Positions 17,099-25,412 are shown, numbered from the stretch's first letter. The stretch is DNA of 57,622 nt from Flavobacteriales bacterium UBA4110 (GCA_002383165.1 DFXK01000016.1:1-57622), one strand, 5' to 3'. Translations and numbers: made by a program. Notes: generated by a model not told the origin, from the letters alone.

Positions 17099-17169
17099 TT
17101 CGACAGGCTCAGCCTGACAATGATAATAGAATATTGGTATTAGAGATGTCATCCTGAGCTTGTCGAAGG
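17099..17169. repeat. Inverted pair of a dispersed 22-bp repeat
   Basis: CTTCGACAGGCTCAGCCTGACA at about 17099 and the reverse complement of the sequence ending at about 17169 (CTTCGACAAGCTCAGGATGACA) agree at 19 of 22 positions, facing each other across about 27 bp. This CTTCGACAAGCTCAGGATGACA-type repeat is widespread between genes in many bacteria. Here it splits an otherwise tight three-gene unit between the ATP-grasp and alpha-E genes and could form a long stem in RNA. Confidence 0.65.
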
Positions 17170-17268
17170 ATTTGTTGTTAAAAATTCTCTATTAATTAAA
17201 TGTTGTTCATTATTAATTAAAAGGAGCAATCTAAATACTAAAAACCATAAACAAAACACTAATAAAGA

Positions 17269-18189
17269 ATGCTAAGTAGAGTTGCAGAAAATATATTTTG
17301 GATGAGCCGTTATATGGAACGGACCAATTTTCAGCTCAAAGTTTTTCATACGAGATATATTGCTTATCAGGATGGTGCTTCTGTAGAAAGTTGGGAGAAT
17401 TTTTGCGAGGAAAATCAAATCGAAATAGATAATGATGACTATAGTTTTGGAAATCTGATTTCGAAAGCACTTTTTGATATCAATAATGATTTGTCCATTG
17501 CCAGCAATATTTTCCGAGCGAGAGAAAATGCCAGAAGTGCGCAAGACCACATCAACAAAGATGTTTGGCAATGCCTCAACGATTTTCATCATCAGATGAA
17601 AGATCATTTTTTGTTCAGCCAATCCAGATATGGTGACCCAATCAGCGTTTTTGATGTTTTGGTAAAGCAATCGATGGTTTATTATGGTGTTATTGATAAT
17701 TATGTGGCCAGAGACGAAGGTTATTGCTTTTTGGAGCTTGGGAAATATATAGAACGAATCCTGAATAGCATCAATCTAATCAGAAAGCAATGGATTCTTT
17801 ACGGAGAAGACCTTTTGGATAACGATTATTCCAACTGGCGATATTTTCTGAGTTCAGTTAGCGGATATGATTTTTATCTAAGACACAATCTCGGAACAAT
17901 GGAGAAGGAACGGATTTTTTATCAAATGATTTACGAACCACTTTTTCCAAATTCAATTACATATTCTCTTAATGAATTAGACAAATTTGCAAAACAACTT
18001 AATTCCGGAGAACAAGGCGAAAGTGATGAAACAGTCGGGTTTTTCATTGGAAAATGTATTGCAAATGTCCAGTTCACAAGACATCCGAGAACACGCGAGG
18101 AAAAAATGCTTTTTCTTGCCAGAATAGAAAGTGATATTTACGATATTTCTAATATTTTTAACCACCAGTTTTTTGGTTTGGTTGTTTAA
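17269..18189 (+). CDS. Alpha-E domain-containing protein
   Basis: A 306-residue all-helical protein starting MLSRVAENIFWMSRYMERTNF, the signature opening of the alpha-E domain family (also named DUF403). Other conserved blocks are ARENARSAQDHINKDVWQCLNDFHH and the late FTRHPRTREEKMLFLARIES region. The domain always occurs next to permuted ATP-grasp proteins, and sometimes fused to them, but its biochemical role is not known; a scaffold or substrate-binding role is inferred. An A/G-rich RBS (AAAGGAG, about 17219-17225) is further upstream than usual, and the start is chosen by the family N-terminus. Confidence 0.9.
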   Translation: MLSRVAENIFWMSRYMERTNFQLKVFHTRYIAYQDGASVESWENFCEENQIEIDNDDYSFGNLISKALFDINNDLSIASNIFRARENARSAQDHINKDVWQCLNDFHHQMKDHFLFSQSRYGDPISVFDVLVKQSMVYYGVIDNYVARDEGYCFLELGKYIERILNSINLIRKQWILYGEDLLDNDYSNWRYFLSSVSGYDFYLRHNLGTMEKERIFYQMIYEPLFPNSITYSLNELDKFAKQLNSGEQGESDETVGFFIGKCIANVQFTRHPRTREEKMLFLARIESDIYDISNIFNHQFFGLVV

Positions 18190-18215
18190 CATACGCAAAT
18201 AGCTTTATTAATTTT

Positions 18216-19196
18216 ATGCCGGTTTTCAATATTTTACACATTACGAGATACGAATATTCTTCCGCGGTTACAGACAGCGCAAACCAAATTATTTTGTCAC
18301 CATTGACCAATGATTTTCAAGAAGTTATCGAGCAAAAGATTTCTTTGTTTCCAAATTCTAATATCGATTATTACTATGATTACTTTACCAACAGAATTGG
18401 GGTTTTCACAATTGTGGAACCGCATCATTTTTTGGAAATCAAAGTCGAATTAGTTGTGGAAACTTTTCCGATAGAATTGCCTGTCATCAATCTGAATGTT
18501 GATGAACAATGGCAAATCGTGAAAGAACAATCAACACAGTTTCCTTACATCGATTTTGTAAGACAGGAAAATATTAAGAATAAAGAAGAGATTTTGTCAG
18601 TTATAAAATCGGTTGCAACTTCGGATTTGTCTGTGATGGAGACAACGACAGCTTTGTCAACTTATATTTATGAAAACTTCACTTACAGACAAGGAATCAC
18701 GGATTATGAAACGGAGATAGATGAAATCTGGGAACTGAAAGCAGGTGTTTGTCAGGATTTTGCGCATTTGCTTTTGGGAATGTTGAGAATGCTCGGCGTT
18801 CCTTCGAGATATGTCAGCGGATACATCAGTCCGAGCAATCAGGAACTGAGAGGAGAAGGCGCGACGCACGCTTGGATAGAGGTTTTTATTCCTGGTTACG
18901 GCTGGCTTGGAAACGACCCGACGAATAATTGCTGGGTAAGCGACCGACATATAAAGATTGCGGTGGGAAGAGATTTCAAAGATTGTACGCCCGTGAAGGG
19001 AACTTACAAAGGAACATCCAGTCACAAATTGGGCGTTTCTGTAATTATCACAACCGATAAAACTAAAAATCTGACCGAAGTTCCTAAAGTTCCAATGTAT
19101 ATCCGAGAAAATAATCCGTCGATTGAAGAAATTTTACCACAAAATAATTCTTACCGAATGTTTTTAGAAATGCAACAGCAACAACAGCAACAATAG
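18216..19196 (+). CDS. Transglutaminase-like cysteine peptidase family protein
   Basis: A 326-residue protein with an N-terminal beta domain (FNILHITRYEYSSAV opening, residues about 1-90) and a transglutaminase-like catalytic core. The catalytic triad is C179 (AGVCQDFAH), H218 (ATHAWIEVF) and D234 (GNDPTNN). There is no signal peptide, so it is cytosolic. It lies 26 bp after the alpha-E gene and is the third member of the conserved ATP-grasp/alpha-E/transglutaminase set; in that context it is predicted to trim or transfer the peptide built by the ligase. The C-terminus ends in a run of glutamines (CAA/CAG repeats at about 19172-19193), which could vary in length. Confidence 0.92.
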   Translation: MPVFNILHITRYEYSSAVTDSANQIILSPLTNDFQEVIEQKISLFPNSNIDYYYDYFTNRIGVFTIVEPHHFLEIKVELVVETFPIELPVINLNVDEQWQIVKEQSTQFPYIDFVRQENIKNKEEILSVIKSVATSDLSVMETTTALSTYIYENFTYRQGITDYETEIDEIWELKAGVCQDFAHLLLGMLRMLGVPSRYVSGYISPSNQELRGEGATHAWIEVFIPGYGWLGNDPTNNCWVSDRHIKIAVGRDFKDCTPVKGTYKGTSSHKLGVSVIITTDKTKNLTEVPKVPMYIRENNPSIEEILPQNNSYRMFLEMQQQQQQQ

Positions 19197-19200
19197 TTAG

Positions 19201-19208
19201 TATATTTG
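19201..19208 (+). promoter_or_regulatory. -7 promoter box of the vanZ-like gene
   Basis: TATATTTG, an exact TAnnTTTG match, 4 bp after the transglutaminase stop codon and 16 bp before the ATG at 19225. It indicates a separate transcript from the three-gene unit. Confidence 0.5.
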
Positions 19209-19224
19209 GAATCGATTGTTCTGT

Positions 19225-19656
19225 ATGGATTTTTTGAAGAAATTATATAAAATACTGATTCCGTTTTACATCTTATTTTTGCTTTATCTGATGTTTTTCG
19301 GATTTGGGAGAAGTCAGTATGATATTAATATTGTAAGACTTATTCCGATGTTTTCAACGGTTGGGTTTGTAAAGCAAACGATACTTTGGAAAACGATTAT
19401 CATTAATATTTTCGGAAATATCTTGATGTTTGTCCCTTTTGGATTTTTAGGAATTATCTTTCCGAAACTCAACAATTTTTGGATTATGATTCTGGACTTT
19501 CTTTTCGCGATTATTTTGATAGAAAGTCTTCAGTATTTCACAAGATTAGGAGTTTTTGATATCGATGATGTGATTCTGAATACAGTTGGTGTCGCGATTG
19601 GATTTTGGATTTATCAGTTGTTTGAGAAGAAATTTAATTCTTGCAGATTTTTTTGA
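19225..19656 (+). CDS. VanZ family membrane protein
   Basis: A 143-residue protein with four predicted membrane helices. The family pattern is clear: an N-terminal helix, INIFGNILMFVPFGFLGIIFP in the second helix region, the acidic ESLQYFTRLGVFDIDDVILNTVGVAIGF block and a final helix. VanZ relatives are linked to resistance to teicoplanin-type glycopeptides and to lipid or phage sensitivity, but most are of unknown function. ATG 19225 is preferred; a TTG three codons earlier (19216) would also be in frame but sits nearer the promoter box. No partner gene nearby suggests a specific task. Confidence 0.85.
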   Translation: MDFLKKLYKILIPFYILFLLYLMFFGFGRSQYDINIVRLIPMFSTVGFVKQTILWKTIIINIFGNILMFVPFGFLGIIFPKLNNFWIMILDFLFAIILIESLQYFTRLGVFDIDDVILNTVGVAIGFWIYQLFEKKFNSCRFF

Positions 19657-19673
19657 TTTAAATAATTTCCAAA

Positions 19674-19763
19674 TTAAATCTGACCTATCTGCAAATTTAG
19701 CGAGGTTTCTATATCCATTTTAGATTTATCAGTAGAAATATAGAAGTCGTTTTTGTCGTACAT
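19674..19763 (-). pseudogene. N-terminal fragment of a GNAT-type acetyltransferase gene
   Basis: A 29-codon frame starts 2 bp after the proC stop codon and reads MYDKNDFYISTDKSKMDIET before ending in SLNLQIGQI. The opening, especially FYISTDKSKMDIET, closely resembles the first residues of a group of small GNAT acetyltransferases common in Flavobacteriia. After DIET the resemblance stops and a stop codon follows at 19674. The likely history is that a full acetyltransferase gene once followed proC and all but its first 20 codons was deleted. Recognition is from memory and the stretch is short. Confidence 0.45.
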
Positions 19764-19765
19764 TT

Positions 19766-20569
19766 TTATGAATTCAATTCTTTCGCTCTGTTTTCAGCAT
19801 CCAAAATTCCTTTTTTCAGAATTGATTTCAATCCGTTTTCTTCAAACGTTTTCAGCGCCGCTTCCGTTGTTCCACCTTTTGAAGCGACATCTTTTATCAA
19901 TTCTTCCAAAGATTTATCAGAATTATTAATGAGATGATAAGCTCCCAACATTGTTTGTTTTACGAATAATTTCGAAAGATTTTCATCAATTCCCATTTCG
20001 GTTCCAGCTTTTATCATTGCATCGATGATATAATAGAAATAAGCTGGACCGCTTCCTGAAAGTGCAGTTACGCCGTTCAAAAGACTTTCATCTTCCAAAT
20101 AAACAGAACGTCCAGTTGAATTCAATAAACGTTCGACGTTCATCAATTCTGAAAAAGAAATTCCTTCTGCCGCGGTATAACCTGTGATTCCCATCCCGAG
20201 AAGAGTAGGAGAGTTGGGCATTGCTCTTACGACGGATTTGTGGTTCAGAAGTTTTTGGATTTTCTCGATTGAGATTCCTGCCATTATCGATAAAATCATA
20301 GATTTTTCAGAAATGGTAAAAGGTAAATTCTCAGCTACAAAACCAAAATCCTGAGGTTTCACAGCAATGATGATGAGGTCAGCTTCCAAAGTTTGGATTT
20401 CATCAAAAGACGAGATTTCTGATTCCGGAAACAATGTTCTTATTTTATCTTTTTTATTTTCGTTTCTTGTGATGAGGTGTAGATTTTGCGGTTTTATTAA
20501 TTCATATTTCAAAAAAGATTTTGAAAATGACAAACCCATATTTCCTGCTCCTAAAACTGCAATTTTCAT
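19766..20569 (-). CDS. proC: Pyrroline-5-carboxylate reductase
   Basis: A 267-residue enzyme for the last step of proline synthesis, reducing 1-pyrroline-5-carboxylate with NAD(P)H. The N-terminal Rossmann motif is AVLGAGNMGLSF at residues 4-15; AVKPQDF and MPNSPTLLGMGITGY follow, and the family signature ALSGSGPAYFYY with the C-terminal DVASKGGTTEAAL segment is intact. The length is normal. A fragment of an acetyltransferase gene begins just after its stop codon. The upstream region (20570-20759) has no obvious -7 box. Confidence 0.96.
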   Translation of the reverse strand: MKIAVLGAGNMGLSFSKSFLKYELIKPQNLHLITRNENKKDKIRTLFPESEISSFDEIQTLEADLIIIAVKPQDFGFVAENLPFTISEKSMILSIMAGISIEKIQKLLNHKSVVRAMPNSPTLLGMGITGYTAAEGISFSELMNVERLLNSTGRSVYLEDESLLNGVTALSGSGPAYFYYIIDAMIKAGTEMGIDENLSKLFVKQTMLGAYHLINNSDKSLEELIKDVASKGGTTEAALKTFEENGLKSILKKGILDAENRAKELNS

Positions 20570-20607
20570 TCGTGTTTTTAGTTTTTATTTATTGAATTTA
20601 TGTTAAA

Positions 20608-20700
20608 CACAAAGGCACAAGAATAATTTTCTTTGATTGTAGATTAAGGCACAAAGAAAATTAAAAATTTTCAATTTTATAGCATACAACTTTGTGCCTT
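20608..20700. repeat. Short dispersed-type repeats (AAGGCACAAAG) with an inverted pair
   Basis: AAGGCACAAAG at 20646-20656 and its exact reverse complement CTTTGTGCCTT at 20690-20700 form an 11-bp inverted repeat. A partial direct copy (AAAGGCACAA) lies at 20611-20620. They fill the gap between proC and the DsbA-like gene. A stem here would have a 33-nt loop and no T-tract, so it is not an obvious terminator. Confidence 0.55.
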
Positions 20701-20759
20701 AAAACATGATATTTTTAATCTAACTTTTGTGTCTTTTTGTTTTTTTTAAAATTAATTAT

Positions 20760-21464
20760 TTAGCAATTATTTCCATCAACATCACAAGAATTACCTTCGC
20801 TTACAATATTGATTTTTGAATTATTTTCCAAAAATTCTGACAAACTTTTCTCCAAGACTTCGGAAAATAAATGGGTTGGCTGAGCTCCGGAAATCGCATA
20901 CTTTCTGTCAAAAACAAAAAACGGAACACTGTTGATTCCAAGCGAGGCTGCTTCTTCGATATCATTGTTTACCAATTCTGTTAATTCAGGAGATTGAACT
21001 GCAGTTTCGATTTCCTCTTTTGTGAATCCTAATTTCGCACCAATTTCTGATAAAACTTCAACATCATCAATGTTCTTTCCAAGGATGAAATAAGCTTCAA
21101 ACAGAAGTTCTTCCATTTCGTTGGCTTTGCCTTTTTCCTTGGCGAATTGAACCAAGATTTGACTTTTAAAAGAATTAGAAACTTTCACTTCATCAAAATT
21201 GAACTCAATTCCTGCATTTTTTCCTATTTGGATGAGGTTTTCGTGCATTTTGATTGTTTCTTGCAAAGAATGACCTTTGATATCAGAAAGATATTCATAA
21301 TGATTTCTGCTAAGGTCGGTTTTCATTTTCGGGTCTAGCTGGAAAGAATGCCAATTGACTTCAATCTTATCATTTTGAGCAAAATTCCGAAGTGCTTTTT
21401 CAAAATTTTTCTTTCCAATGAAACAAAACGGACAACGTGTGTCGCTCCAAATATCTACTTTCAT
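20760..21464 (-). CDS. DsbA-family (FrnE-like) thiol-disulfide oxidoreductase
   Basis: A 234-residue cytosolic protein of the thioredoxin superfamily with a helical insertion. The active-site motif is C11-P-F-C14 in DIWSDTRCPFC, and the cis-proline region is NSVPFFVFDRKYAISGAQP. This matches the FrnE / 2-hydroxychromene-2-carboxylate isomerase-like branch of the DsbA family. It lacks a signal peptide, so it does not act in the periplasm. The C-terminus has an extra pair of cysteines (CDVDGNNC), which could act as a resolving disulfide. It shares its strand with murB, 12 bp downstream of that gene's stop codon, so co-transcription is likely. Confidence 0.88.
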   Translation of the reverse strand: MKVDIWSDTRCPFCFIGKKNFEKALRNFAQNDKIEVNWHSFQLDPKMKTDLSRNHYEYLSDIKGHSLQETIKMHENLIQIGKNAGIEFNFDEVKVSNSFKSQILVQFAKEKGKANEMEELLFEAYFILGKNIDDVEVLSEIGAKLGFTKEEIETAVQSPELTELVNNDIEEAASLGINSVPFFVFDRKYAISGAQPTHLFSEVLEKSLSEFLENNSKINIVSEGNSCDVDGNNC

Positions 21465-21476
21465 TTTTTTTTGATT

Positions 21477-22493
21477 TTAAATGATATTAACTTCCCGTTC
21501 CAGTTCAATCCCGAATTTTTCTTTGACGGAATTGATGATTTCTGTTGAAAAATCGAAGATTTCTTTTCCAGTTGCATCTCCTGTAGCATTGATGATGACC
21601 AAAGCCTGCAATTTATGAGAAGCTACATTTCCGATTTGTTTCCCTTTCCATCCGGCTTGTTCTATCAGCCAACCTGCTGGAACTTTCACAAAATCTCCAT
21701 TTGGATAACCCGGGATGTTTTCAAATTTTAGCTTTAGAGTTTCAAACTGTGAAAGTGGAATGGTTGGATTCTTAAAAAAACTTCCGGCGTTTCCTATTAC
21801 TTTTGGGTCGGGTAATTTGCTTTGTCTGATGTTGATTACAGCTTTCGAAACATCTTGAATAGTAGGTTTTTTAATTCCAAGGTTTTCTAACTCTGATTTG
21901 ATTGCGCCATAGTCCACATCAATTTTATGATCTTTTGTAGTTAAACGGAAAGTCACTTCGAGAATCACATATTTCCCTTTGCCTTCTTGCTTAAAAATCG
22001 AATCTCTATAGCCAAATCTGCATTTCTCAAGATTGAACACTTCAATTTCCAATGTTTCAAGATTCAGAACTTTGCAAGATTCAAAAACATCTTTTATTTC
22101 TGTTCCGTAAGCACCGATATTCTGCATTGGAGAAGTGCCAACATTTCCTGGAATCAAAGACAGATTTTCCAACCCACCATAATTTTTATCCAGACAATAC
22201 ATCACAAATTGATGCCAGTTTTCACCGGCTTTTGCAGTAACTAAAACCTCATTTTCATTAATAATTTCTTCACGGATGCCCTTCAGGTTAAGGTGAATGA
22301 CAATTCCTTCAAAATCTTTAGTCAGCAAAATATTACTTCCTCCACCCAAAAAAAGGAGTGGAAGTTTTTTAGAGTTTGAGAATTTGAGGGTTTCTATTAA
22401 TTCTTCGACAGAATTAACTTCTGAAAAATATCTTGCTGAAGCTTCAACTCCGAAAGTGTTAAATGGTTTTAAGGAAACGTTTTCTTGAATCAT
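21477..22493 (-). CDS. murB: UDP-N-acetylenolpyruvoylglucosamine reductase
   Basis: A 338-residue FAD enzyme that makes UDP-MurNAc from the MurA product in peptidoglycan synthesis. FAD-binding blocks LLFLGGGSNILLT near residue 46 and LSLIPGNVGTSPMQNIGAYG near 112-131 are intact. The catalytic serine region reads GNAGSFFKNP, typical of the type I (E. coli-like) enzyme. The length agrees with that group. Its ATG overlaps the stop codon of the upstream lipoprotein gene by one base (TAATG), and the DsbA-like gene follows after 12 bp, so the three genes form one transcription unit. Confidence 0.96.
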   Translation of the reverse strand: MIQENVSLKPFNTFGVEASARYFSEVNSVEELIETLKFSNSKKLPLLFLGGGSNILLTKDFEGIVIHLNLKGIREEIINENEVLVTAKAGENWHQFVMYCLDKNYGGLENLSLIPGNVGTSPMQNIGAYGTEIKDVFESCKVLNLETLEIEVFNLEKCRFGYRDSIFKQEGKGKYVILEVTFRLTTKDHKIDVDYGAIKSELENLGIKKPTIQDVSKAVINIRQSKLPDPKVIGNAGSFFKNPTIPLSQFETLKLKFENIPGYPNGDFVKVPAGWLIEQAGWKGKQIGNVASHKLQALVIINATGDATGKEIFDFSTEIINSVKEKFGIELEREVNII

Positions 22494-22939
22494 TATTTAT
22501 ATTGAGAAAGCAGATTATTAAAATTAGTTTTAAGCTTTTCTAATTGTTTGTAGCCTTGATCTTCTTCGGCAACGTTATAGAATTCGTATTCTTTTTCTGG
22601 CGTTTTAATTGTGAAGATTTCATCCGGACCATCATAATGTCCGCGCCTTTCTCCGCTTTTTGTTTTTTCCAGAGAGGAAATATTAATTCCAGAAACTAGT
22701 TTTTCCCAATCTTTGGCATTCAATTTTTTGTTGAAATTAGGATAATCTGTCATTCTTCCACCTGCAGAAGAAGTTTTTAAAGAATCTTTGGTCGCAGTTA
22801 TAGATGTGAAACCGCCTCGTCCATAAGTGTTTTTGAGTGTGATAGATTCGATTGTTGAATTTTGAGCGACAGTTTTACAACTGATTAAAAGCATTGCAAA
22901 AGCCGATGCAAGTAATCCTATTTTTAGTAATTTCATCAT
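22493..22939 (-). CDS. Hypothetical lipoprotein
   Basis: A 148-residue protein with a lipoprotein signal peptide: basic MMKLLK, a hydrophobic stretch and the lipobox LLISC with the lipidated C21. The mature part is small and polar, with a pattern (SITLKNTYGRGGFTSI, TKSGERRGHYDGPDEIFTI) recalled from short uncharacterised flavobacterial lipoproteins. No enzymatic motif is seen. It is translationally coupled to murB through a TAATG overlap, so it may act in the envelope alongside cell-wall synthesis, but that is inference from position only. Confidence 0.75.
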   Translation of the reverse strand: MMKLLKIGLLASAFAMLLISCKTVAQNSTIESITLKNTYGRGGFTSITATKDSLKTSSAGGRMTDYPNFNKKLNAKDWEKLVSGINISSLEKTKSGERRGHYDGPDEIFTIKTPEKEYEFYNVAEEDQGYKQLEKLKTNFNNLLSQYK

Positions 22940-23042
22940 TTTTGATTTTATGATTGGTGTAAATTTAATGATAAAACCACATAGAAATCTTAATTTTTAT
23001 AGAATTTTCTATGTGGTTTTTGAAAAGGAATTTAGAAATGGA

Positions 23043-24251
23043 TTAGTTCAAACCAAACTCAGTTCTGTATTTTTCGATTGCATCTTTCAGAAGTTCAACA
23101 CTTCTTCTAAGATCTTCTTGTTTCAAAACATAAGCGATTCTTACTTGTTTTTTGCCCAATTCTGGATTGCTGTAAAAACCTCCCATTGGCGCAACCATCA
23201 CAGTTTCATTATTATTAGAATAACTTTCCAAAAGCCATTGCGCAAATTTATCAGAATCATCCACAGGAAGCTCAACACCACAGTAGAAAGCACCTTTTGG
23301 TTTTGGACAGATTACACCGGGAATTTCGTTTAATAATTCTACCAATAGATTTCTTCTGTTCGTATATTCTTCTCTTACTTTTGCGATATATTCTGCATCG
23401 TTTTTGTGAGCTGCAGTTGCTGCAATTTGACCCAAAAGAACTGGACTTAATCTTGCCTGAGCAAAAAGAATCGCAGCATCGTGGATTTTCTTTGAACGTG
23501 TAATCAAACAACCAATTCTTGCGCCACACATCGAGTATCTTTTTGATTCTGAATCAATAACGATAACATTGTCTGCGACTTCTGGGAATTCGAACATAGA
23601 GATTTGCTGTTCTCCGTCATAAACATATTCTCTGTAAACTTCGTCAGAAATAATCACAATGTCGTGTTTTTTTGCAATCTCAGCCAACTTTTGAAGTTCC
23701 TCTCTTGAATAAAGATAACCTGTTGGATTTCCGGGATTACAAACGACGATTGCTCTGGTTTTATCAGTAATTTTTTTCTCAAATTCCTCAATAGAAGGTA
23801 AGGCAAAACCTGTGTCAATCGTTGATGGAACTGCGACTATATTGATGTTAAAAGTTCCAGCAAATCCATTATAATTAGCGTAATAAGGTTCCGGAATAAT
23901 GATTTCGTCGCCGTCATCACAAAGCGTAGAAATGGCAAAATTCAAAGCTTCCGAACCGCCGTTTGTTACGATGAAATTATCAGGTGTTAAATCTGTAAAT
24001 CCAAGAGAATGATAATATTCTGTCAAAGCTTTTCTGTACTCGATATTACCTTCTGATAAAGCATATTCCAAAACTTTGAGGTCGATGTTTTTTACAGCGT
24101 TCAAAGCGGTTTCGGGAGTTTCGATGTCTGGTTGACCAATGTTCAAGTGATAAACTTTGATTCCTTTTTGTTTTGCTTGAATAGCATAAGGAACTAATTT
24201 TCTAACTGGAGATGCAGGCATATGCTGCGCTCTTTGCGATATTTTCGGCAT
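23043..24251 (-). CDS. Pyridoxal phosphate-dependent aminotransferase, class I/II
   Basis: A 402-residue fold-type I aminotransferase, close to aspartate/aromatic aminotransferases. Visible elements are GQPDIETP near residue 39, TNGGSEALNFAISTLCD for cofactor phosphate binding, VCNPGNPTGYLYSREEL with the substrate-binding Asn and ISDEVYREYVYDG. The cofactor lysine lies in DSESKRYSMCGARIG, where the Arg binds phosphate. The amino donor cannot be fixed from sequence; aspartate is the most common in this group. It is divergent from the DUF1801 gene, with facing promoter boxes between them. Confidence 0.92.
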   Translation of the reverse strand: MPKISQRAQHMPASPVRKLVPYAIQAKQKGIKVYHLNIGQPDIETPETALNAVKNIDLKVLEYALSEGNIEYRKALTEYYHSLGFTDLTPDNFIVTNGGSEALNFAISTLCDDGDEIIIPEPYYANYNGFAGTFNINIVAVPSTIDTGFALPSIEEFEKKITDKTRAIVVCNPGNPTGYLYSREELQKLAEIAKKHDIVIISDEVYREYVYDGEQQISMFEFPEVADNVIVIDSESKRYSMCGARIGCLITRSKKIHDAAILFAQARLSPVLLGQIAATAAHKNDAEYIAKVREEYTNRRNLLVELLNEIPGVICPKPKGAFYCGVELPVDDSDKFAQWLLESYSNNNETVMVAPMGGFYSNPELGKKQVRIAYVLKQEDLRRSVELLKDAIEKYRTEFGLN

Positions 24252-24271
24252 TATTATTTGACTTTGGGATA

Positions 24272-24315
24272 CAAAAATAAGCTTTAAATTTTCAATAAAA
24301 AAATTAGTATTTTTG
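24272..24315. promoter_or_regulatory. Divergent promoters of the aminotransferase and DUF1801 genes
   Basis: TATTTTTG occurs on the - strand (bases 24272-24279, 20 bp before the aminotransferase ATG) and again on the + strand (24308-24315, 19 bp before the ATG at 24335). Both match TAnnTTTG and are identical, 28 bp apart. Clear -33 TTG elements are not seen. Confidence 0.5.
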
Positions 24316-24334
24316 ATTTAAAATAAATCCTCTA

Positions 24335-24790
24335 ATGCAGATTTTTGTTGATACCGTAGAAGAATATATTTCCCAGATTCCTGAGGAAAGACGAGACGCT
24401 TTCAGAAAGCTTTTGGAAACCGTGGATCGTAATCTCCCGAAAGGTTTTCAGCAGACAATGCAGTACGGAATGGTCACTTGGGTTGTGCCTATGACAACTT
24501 ATCCCGCTGGTTATCATTGTGCGAAAGATACACCTTTACCTTTCATAAGTGTAGCTTCTCAAAAGAATTTTATTGCTTTTTACAATATGGGAATTTATGC
24601 TGACCCTAAAATTTTAGATTGGTTTGTCGCTGAGTTTCCGAACCATTCTAAAAAGAAATTGGATATGGGAAAATCTTGCATCAGGTTCAAAAAAATGGAG
24701 GATATTACGTATGATTTGTTAGGTGAACTTTGTCAGAAAATATCTGTGGATGAATGGATTGCAGTTTATGAAAAGAATTATAAAAAGTAA
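24335..24790 (+). CDS. DUF1801 domain-containing protein (YdhG-like)
   Basis: A 151-residue soluble protein. The opening TVEEYISQIPEERRDAFRKLLETVDRNLP followed by MQYGMVTWVVPM and a YHCAKDTPLPFISVASQKNFIAFYNMG strand block are characteristic of the DUF1801/YdhG family; the late block GKSCIRFKKMEDI also fits. The fold is known but not the function, which has been suggested to be iron- or stress-related in some members. The final 23 bp overlap the preferred start of the next gene, so the two are translated from one message. Confidence 0.85.
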   Translation: MQIFVDTVEEYISQIPEERRDAFRKLLETVDRNLPKGFQQTMQYGMVTWVVPMTTYPAGYHCAKDTPLPFISVASQKNFIAFYNMGIYADPKILDWFVAEFPNHSKKKLDMGKSCIRFKKMEDITYDLLGELCQKISVDEWIAVYEKNYKK

Positions 24791-25412
24791 TTTAGTTTAC
24801 CTTATTTTTGCGCTTCTATTTTTAACAAGCTGCAAAACTTATCATACTTCTATTTTGGAAAACGGCGATTTACTTTTCGTACCATCTGTGGATTCTGGAT
24901 TGTCTGGAGCGATTAATAATGTCACTCAGACGGAGAAGAAAACTTCGTATGACCATATTGGAATTGTAAAAAAAGAAAAGAATCATCTTTATGTTCTTCA
25001 TGCGGCGCCGAAAGGTGGTTCTCAGAAACAGAAGCTTGATCTTTTTTTGAAAGAACAGACAAAATCAGGACAATCTATAGATGTTTATAGATTGAAATCT
25101 GAATATCATTCATCCATTACAAATTCGGTTTCCAAAGCAGAAACTTTGATTGGCAAACCCTATAATTTCAATTATATTCTGAATGATAATTCTTATTATT
25201 GTTCAGATTTTGTGGAAAGAGCTTTCCGTGATTATAAAATTTTTAAACTGGATCCCATGACATTTATTGATCCAAAAACAGGTAAAACCAATGCATTCTG
25301 GGAAAAGTTCTATCAAAATAAAAACCTAAAAGTTCCCGAAGGAGAGCCTGGCTGCAACCCCAATGGATTGGCAGCTTCTGATAAGTTAGAAAAGATCGCC
25401 ACTTTGAAATAA
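24768..25412 (+). CDS. YiiX/YebB-like NlpC/P60 cysteine hydrolase lipoprotein
   Basis: A 214-residue secreted lipoprotein. From ATG 24768 the product starts MKRIIKSN, has a hydrophobic core and a lipobox LTSC with C22. The permuted NlpC/P60 (YiiX-like) catalytic residues are H63 (SYDHIGIV) and C145 (YYCSDFVERAF), with PYNFNYILNDNSYYC typical of the group. Such proteins act as amidases or peptidases on cell-wall peptides or lipids; the substrate is not known. An in-frame ATG 45 bp earlier would add 15 residues before the signal peptide and is disfavoured. The gene overlaps DUF1801 by 23 bp. Confidence 0.85.
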   Translation: MKRIIKSNLVYLIFALLFLTSCKTYHTSILENGDLLFVPSVDSGLSGAINNVTQTEKKTSYDHIGIVKKEKNHLYVLHAAPKGGSQKQKLDLFLKEQTKSGQSIDVYRLKSEYHSSITNSVSKAETLIGKPYNFNYILNDNSYYCSDFVERAFRDYKIFKLDPMTFIDPKTGKTNAFWEKFYQNKNLKVPEGEPGCNPNGLAASDKLEKIATLK

